Assembly: GCA_902491215.1 (NCBI GenBank)
Contig: CABUGV010000039.1
Location: forward strand, 1 to 33,648
From: 43-108 sp001915545
Lineage (GTDB): Bacteria; Bacteroidota; Bacteroidia; Bacteroidales; Bacteroidaceae
Length of the DNA: 33,648 nucleotides
Direction of reading: 5' to 3'
The translations under genes were made by a program, and so were the position numbers. Below are positions 31,229-33,648 of the stretch, in pieces. The notes below the pieces were generated by a model, which worked only from the letters and a program-made list of their open reading frames with translations, was not told the origin of the DNA and ran no database searches. Numbering within the stretch: the first letter of the stretch is position 1; every line of letters starts with the position of its first letter.

Positions 31229-33351
31229 GCATGAGTGATGTTAACCACGAAATGAACCTTGCATGGGATTTTGTGGAAAAAACAGGAGTCAACATATTTC
31301 TCACGGGAAAGGCAGGAACTGGAAAGACAACGTTCCTTAAAAGGCTGAGAGAAAAGTCACCCAAAAGAATGATAGTAGTTGCACCTACAGGCGTTGCAGC
31401 CATCAACGCTGAAGGTGTGACTATTCACTCATTTTTCCAGCTTCCGCTTTCACCATATCTCCCTGACTCTCGAAACTCTGCCGACAAATACAGATTCGGC
31501 AAAGAGAAGAAAAACATCATCAAAAGCTTGGATCTGCTTGTTATCGATGAAATCAGTATGGTTAGAGCAGATTTGCTTGATGCCATTGATTCTGTATTGC
31601 GAAGGTATAAAGACAGAAGCAAACCATTCGGAGGAGTACAACTTCTCATGATTGGTGACCTTCAGCAGTTATCACCGGTAGTAAAGGACGGTGAATGGGA
31701 CTTACTCTCAAAATACTACAATAGCCCTTATTTCTTTGATAGTCACGCACTAAAGAACAGCGAATACATCACCATTGAATTAAAAACCGTATACAGGCAA
31801 ACAGACACAGCATTTATAAATGTACTCAACTGCATACGTGAAAACAGAATAGACAGCAACATATTGAATCTGCTCAACAGCAGATTCACACCTGACTATG
31901 AAAACAGCGCTGACAAAGGATATATAAAACTTACTACGCACAACTTTCAGGCACAGGAATACAACAACAGCAAGCTTGGCACATTACCATCAAAAGAGTT
32001 CACATACGAAGCTGAAGTTTCGGGCAACTTTCCACAAACATCATTTCCAGCAGATGCAGAACTGAAACTAAAAAAAGGTGCACAAGTTATGTTCATCAAG
32101 AACGATTTCAGCGACAAGCACAGTTTCTTCAATGGAAAAATAGGCAAAGTCGTAAACCTTGATGAAAACAGCATTGAAGTACAATGTGCAGGAGAAGAAA
32201 CTATCATACAAGTATCCAAGATGGAATGGGAAAATATGAAATATACCATCGATGACGAAACAAAAGAAATTAAGGAAGAAGTCGAAGGTGTGTTCACCCA
32301 ATTTCCACTAAAACTCGCATGGGCCATAACCATACACAAAAGCCAAGGACTTACATTTGACAACGTAATAATCGACACCGACCGAGCTTTTGCCCATGGA
32401 CAGGTATATGTAGCTTTAAGCAGATGCCGCAGCTTAGAAGGAATAATTCTCACCCATCCAATATCTCCAGACTCTATAATTTCAGACAACACTATAGAAT
32501 CCTTTACACGCAGTTGCGACGGCAGTGCTGAATGCGCAGAAAAGAAATTCGACAGCTACAGATTCGAATATTTCATGTCCAATCTTGACGAACTCTTCAA
32601 CTTCAGTTTCATCAGCATGGAACTGAACTCGCTATGCCGTATATTCGAAGAATTCCTCTACAACAGCTTTCCCAAAGCTCTCTCTATGCTCCGCGATATG
32701 ACTGTAGATATGAAACAAAACATCATAGATATCTGCATCAAATTCAAACAGCAATACACCCAAATACTTTCTACTTCAGAAAACTATTCCGAAGACAAAT
32801 TTCTAAACGAAAGAATCATTAAAGGTGCACATTATTTCTTTGAAAAAACTAAGGAAATAACAGAAAATGTAAGCAAGCTGACAGGCATCACTCCCGACAA
32901 CAAAATTACAGCCAAAAGATTGAAAGAAAATCTTGACAGCCTCACATTTATGCTGAATATGAAGCTCTCACTACTTGAACATACTGCTTCCAACGGCTTT
33001 TCTGTAGCTTCATATCTTGACTGCAAGGCAAAAACAGCCCTCGAACTCTCAGAAAAACAAAGCCCACATAAAGGAAAGAAAAAATCAGCATCAGAAGCAA
33101 AGATGGAAGTTCCATCAGACATCGGTAACGCCAAACTATTCAACAGTTTGGTAAAATGGCGACGCGAAAAAGCAGCAGAGCTAAATGTGCCAGCCTACGT
33201 TGTTCTACAGCAAAAGGCACTTATTTGCATTTCAAATGCAGCTCCTCAAACAATTGACGAACTGAAGAAAATTCCATACTTCGGCGCTAAAAGCATAGAA
33301 AAGTACGGAACTGAGATTATAAATATTATTCAAGGGATATTCAGTAAATAG
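31225..33351 (+). CDS. PIF1/RecD-like superfamily 1 helicase with C-terminal HRDC-type domain
   Basis: This 708-residue protein has Walker A GKAGTGKTT (28-36), motif Ia APTGVAAINAEGVTIHSFF, Walker B LLVIDEISMV (about 106-115), motif III MIGDLQQLSPV, and the late motifs LAWAITIHKSQGLTFDNVIID and GQVYVALSRCRSLEGI. This is the PIF1/TraA/RecD type of DNA helicase, which translocates 5' to 3'. The middle region (about 440-620) is helical and unassigned. The last 75 residues (LVKWRREKAAELNVPAYVVLQQKAL..IPYFGAKSIEKYG) are an HRDC-like domain that binds nucleic acid. The start overlaps the radical SAM stop (ATGA). A role in replication or repair is expected. The same fusion is common in Bacteroidetes as far as I recall. 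Confidence 0.9.
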   Translation: MSMSDVNHEMNLAWDFVEKTGVNIFLTGKAGTGKTTFLKRLREKSPKRMIVVAPTGVAAINAEGVTIHSFFQLPLSPYLPDSRNSADKYRFGKEKKNIIKSLDLLVIDEISMVRADLLDAIDSVLRRYKDRSKPFGGVQLLMIGDLQQLSPVVKDGEWDLLSKYYNSPYFFDSHALKNSEYITIELKTVYRQTDTAFINVLNCIRENRIDSNILNLLNSRFTPDYENSADKGYIKLTTHNFQAQEYNNSKLGTLPSKEFTYEAEVSGNFPQTSFPADAELKLKKGAQVMFIKNDFSDKHSFFNGKIGKVVNLDENSIEVQCAGEETIIQVSKMEWENMKYTIDDETKEIKEEVEGVFTQFPLKLAWAITIHKSQGLTFDNVIIDTDRAFAHGQVYVALSRCRSLEGIILTHPISPDSIISDNTIESFTRSCDGSAECAEKKFDSYRFEYFMSNLDELFNFSFISMELNSLCRIFEEFLYNSFPKALSMLRDMTVDMKQNIIDICIKFKQQYTQILSTSENYSEDKFLNERIIKGAHYFFEKTKEITENVSKLTGITPDNKITAKRLKENLDSLTFMLNMKLSLLEHTASNGFSVASYLDCKAKTALELSEKQSPHKGKKKSASEAKMEVPSDIGNAKLFNSLVKWRREKAAELNVPAYVVLQQKALICISNAAPQTIDELKKIPYFGAKSIEKYGTEIINIIQGIFSK

Positions 33352-33360
33352 AATAAAATT

Positions 33361-33408
33361 AGCCAACTAATTCATACACAAAGTGTTGCGAATTAGCTGG
33401 CTTTTTTG
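33361..33408 (+). terminator. Intrinsic terminator after the helicase gene
   Basis: AGCCAACTAATTC (33361-33373) pairs with GAATTAGCTGGCT (33390-33402), with one mismatched or wobble position, followed by six T. It ends the radical SAM/helicase transcript just before the IS element. Confidence 0.85.
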
Positions 33409-33420
33409 TATCTTTAGGTA

Positions 33421-33459
33421 TTCCCCCGAAAATAAGGTTTGACAGCCAAAACGGGGGAA
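33421..33459. other. Inverted repeat at the left end of the right-hand IS element
   Basis: TTCCCCCG (33421-33428) and CGGGGGAA (33452-33459) are perfect inverted copies 23 bases apart, just upstream of the transposase start. It may be the IS terminal or subterminal structure, or a hairpin that blocks outside transcription. The matching right end is beyond the window. Confidence 0.45.
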
Positions 33460-33475
33460 ATTCCATGACTAAGAT

Positions 33476-33648
33476 ATGGCTAAGATACAAAATATTTCAG
33501 AAATTCAGCCTACTTTGGGCTTTACAGAATTTGATATTATAGAAAAATATCGCAAGAGTTTCAATGAGAGCGAGCTTGGCAGGCTTCACTCGGTGTTTCC
33601 GTTTGAGCATATGGCAAAAGCGGCAGGCTTGTCTGATCATCGTCTGGG
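33476..33648 (+). CDS. IS transposase, N-terminal fragment (cut by window edge)
   Basis: From ATG 33476 the frame is open to the end of the window (57 full codons), starting MAKIQNISEIQPTLGFTEFD and continuing with SELGRLHSVFPFEHMAKAAGL. The pattern LHSVFPFE..AKAAGLSDHRLG looks like the N-terminus of a Bacteroidetes DDE transposase. The nearby ATG at 33465 is in another frame. The gene follows the helicase terminator, so the IS has landed in the intergenic space without breaking a gene. It may be the same IS kind as the fragment at 1-189. Confidence 0.6.
   Translation, partial: MAKIQNISEIQPTLGFTEFDIIEKYRKSFNESELGRLHSVFPFEHMAKAAGLSDHRL

Noticed and set aside
1..33648. tRNA or rRNA genes
   Set aside because: No cloverleaf-like segment with a T-loop GTTCRA consensus in the right setting and no rRNA-like stretch was found by eye.

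Overview
The window looks like a chromosomal segment from a Bacteroidales bacterium, most like Prevotella or a close relative. The grounds are: Bacteroidetes-type promoter boxes (TAnnTTTG, with TTTG about 20 nt upstream in two places), no Shine-Dalgarno sequences, a type IX secretion 'plug' gene, a secreted glycoside hydrolase with a T9SS-like C-terminus, periplasmic S9 peptidase/POT genes, and an 83-bp promoter-bearing repeat of a type I recall as common in Bacteroidales. The genus is inference; no rRNA or other marker is present.

Layout. 1-189: 3' end of an IS transposase. 506-2280 (minus): a two-gene cassette, an SMC/OLD-like ATPase followed by a TOPRIM-like DUF4276 protein, probably a defence module. 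2400-3030: repeats only. 3209-7498: a very large secreted enzyme with two LamG-like domains, Ig-like domains and two complete GH43 propellers. 7560-11500: about 4 kb of noncoding mosaic repeat DNA containing only a higBA toxin-antitoxin pair. 11680-20478: pyrG, yidC, an S9 (DPP5-like) peptidase, an MFS transporter and a POT peptide symporter. 20582-21016: a DUF1893 gene. 21106-24757 (minus): ppk and ppx, separated by four tandem 83-bp repeats. 25099-29223: T9SS plug protein and a probable cell-wall amidase with golvesin and FnIII domains. 29297-33351: a YgiQ-type radical SAM protein overlapping a PIF1/RecD-like helicase. 33476-end: 5' end of another IS transposase.

How genes may work together. 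The S9 peptidase would release short peptides in the periplasm and the POT (perhaps also the MFS) would import them. Ppk makes polyphosphate and Ppx degrades it. The plug protein belongs to the secretion machine that probably exports the GH43 protein.

The most unusual content is the repeat DNA. It has three interlocking families. (1) Arrays of about 40 short palindromes of 11-17 bp. Their arm sequences differ from unit to unit, but the arms almost always remain complementary, and units are joined by a near-constant linker (T)AGGTAAA(A)C. (2) A 107-109 bp element whose ends are inverted copies of CGTCATTCCTGG. (3) A 286-299 bp MITE-like element with 25-bp imperfect terminal inverted repeats and a 55-60 bp internal hairpin, whose arms again differ between copies while pairing is kept. 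These families surround the ATPase/DUF4276 cassette and the higBA pair. I know of no described family matching the first, and no mobilising enzyme for it is visible here.
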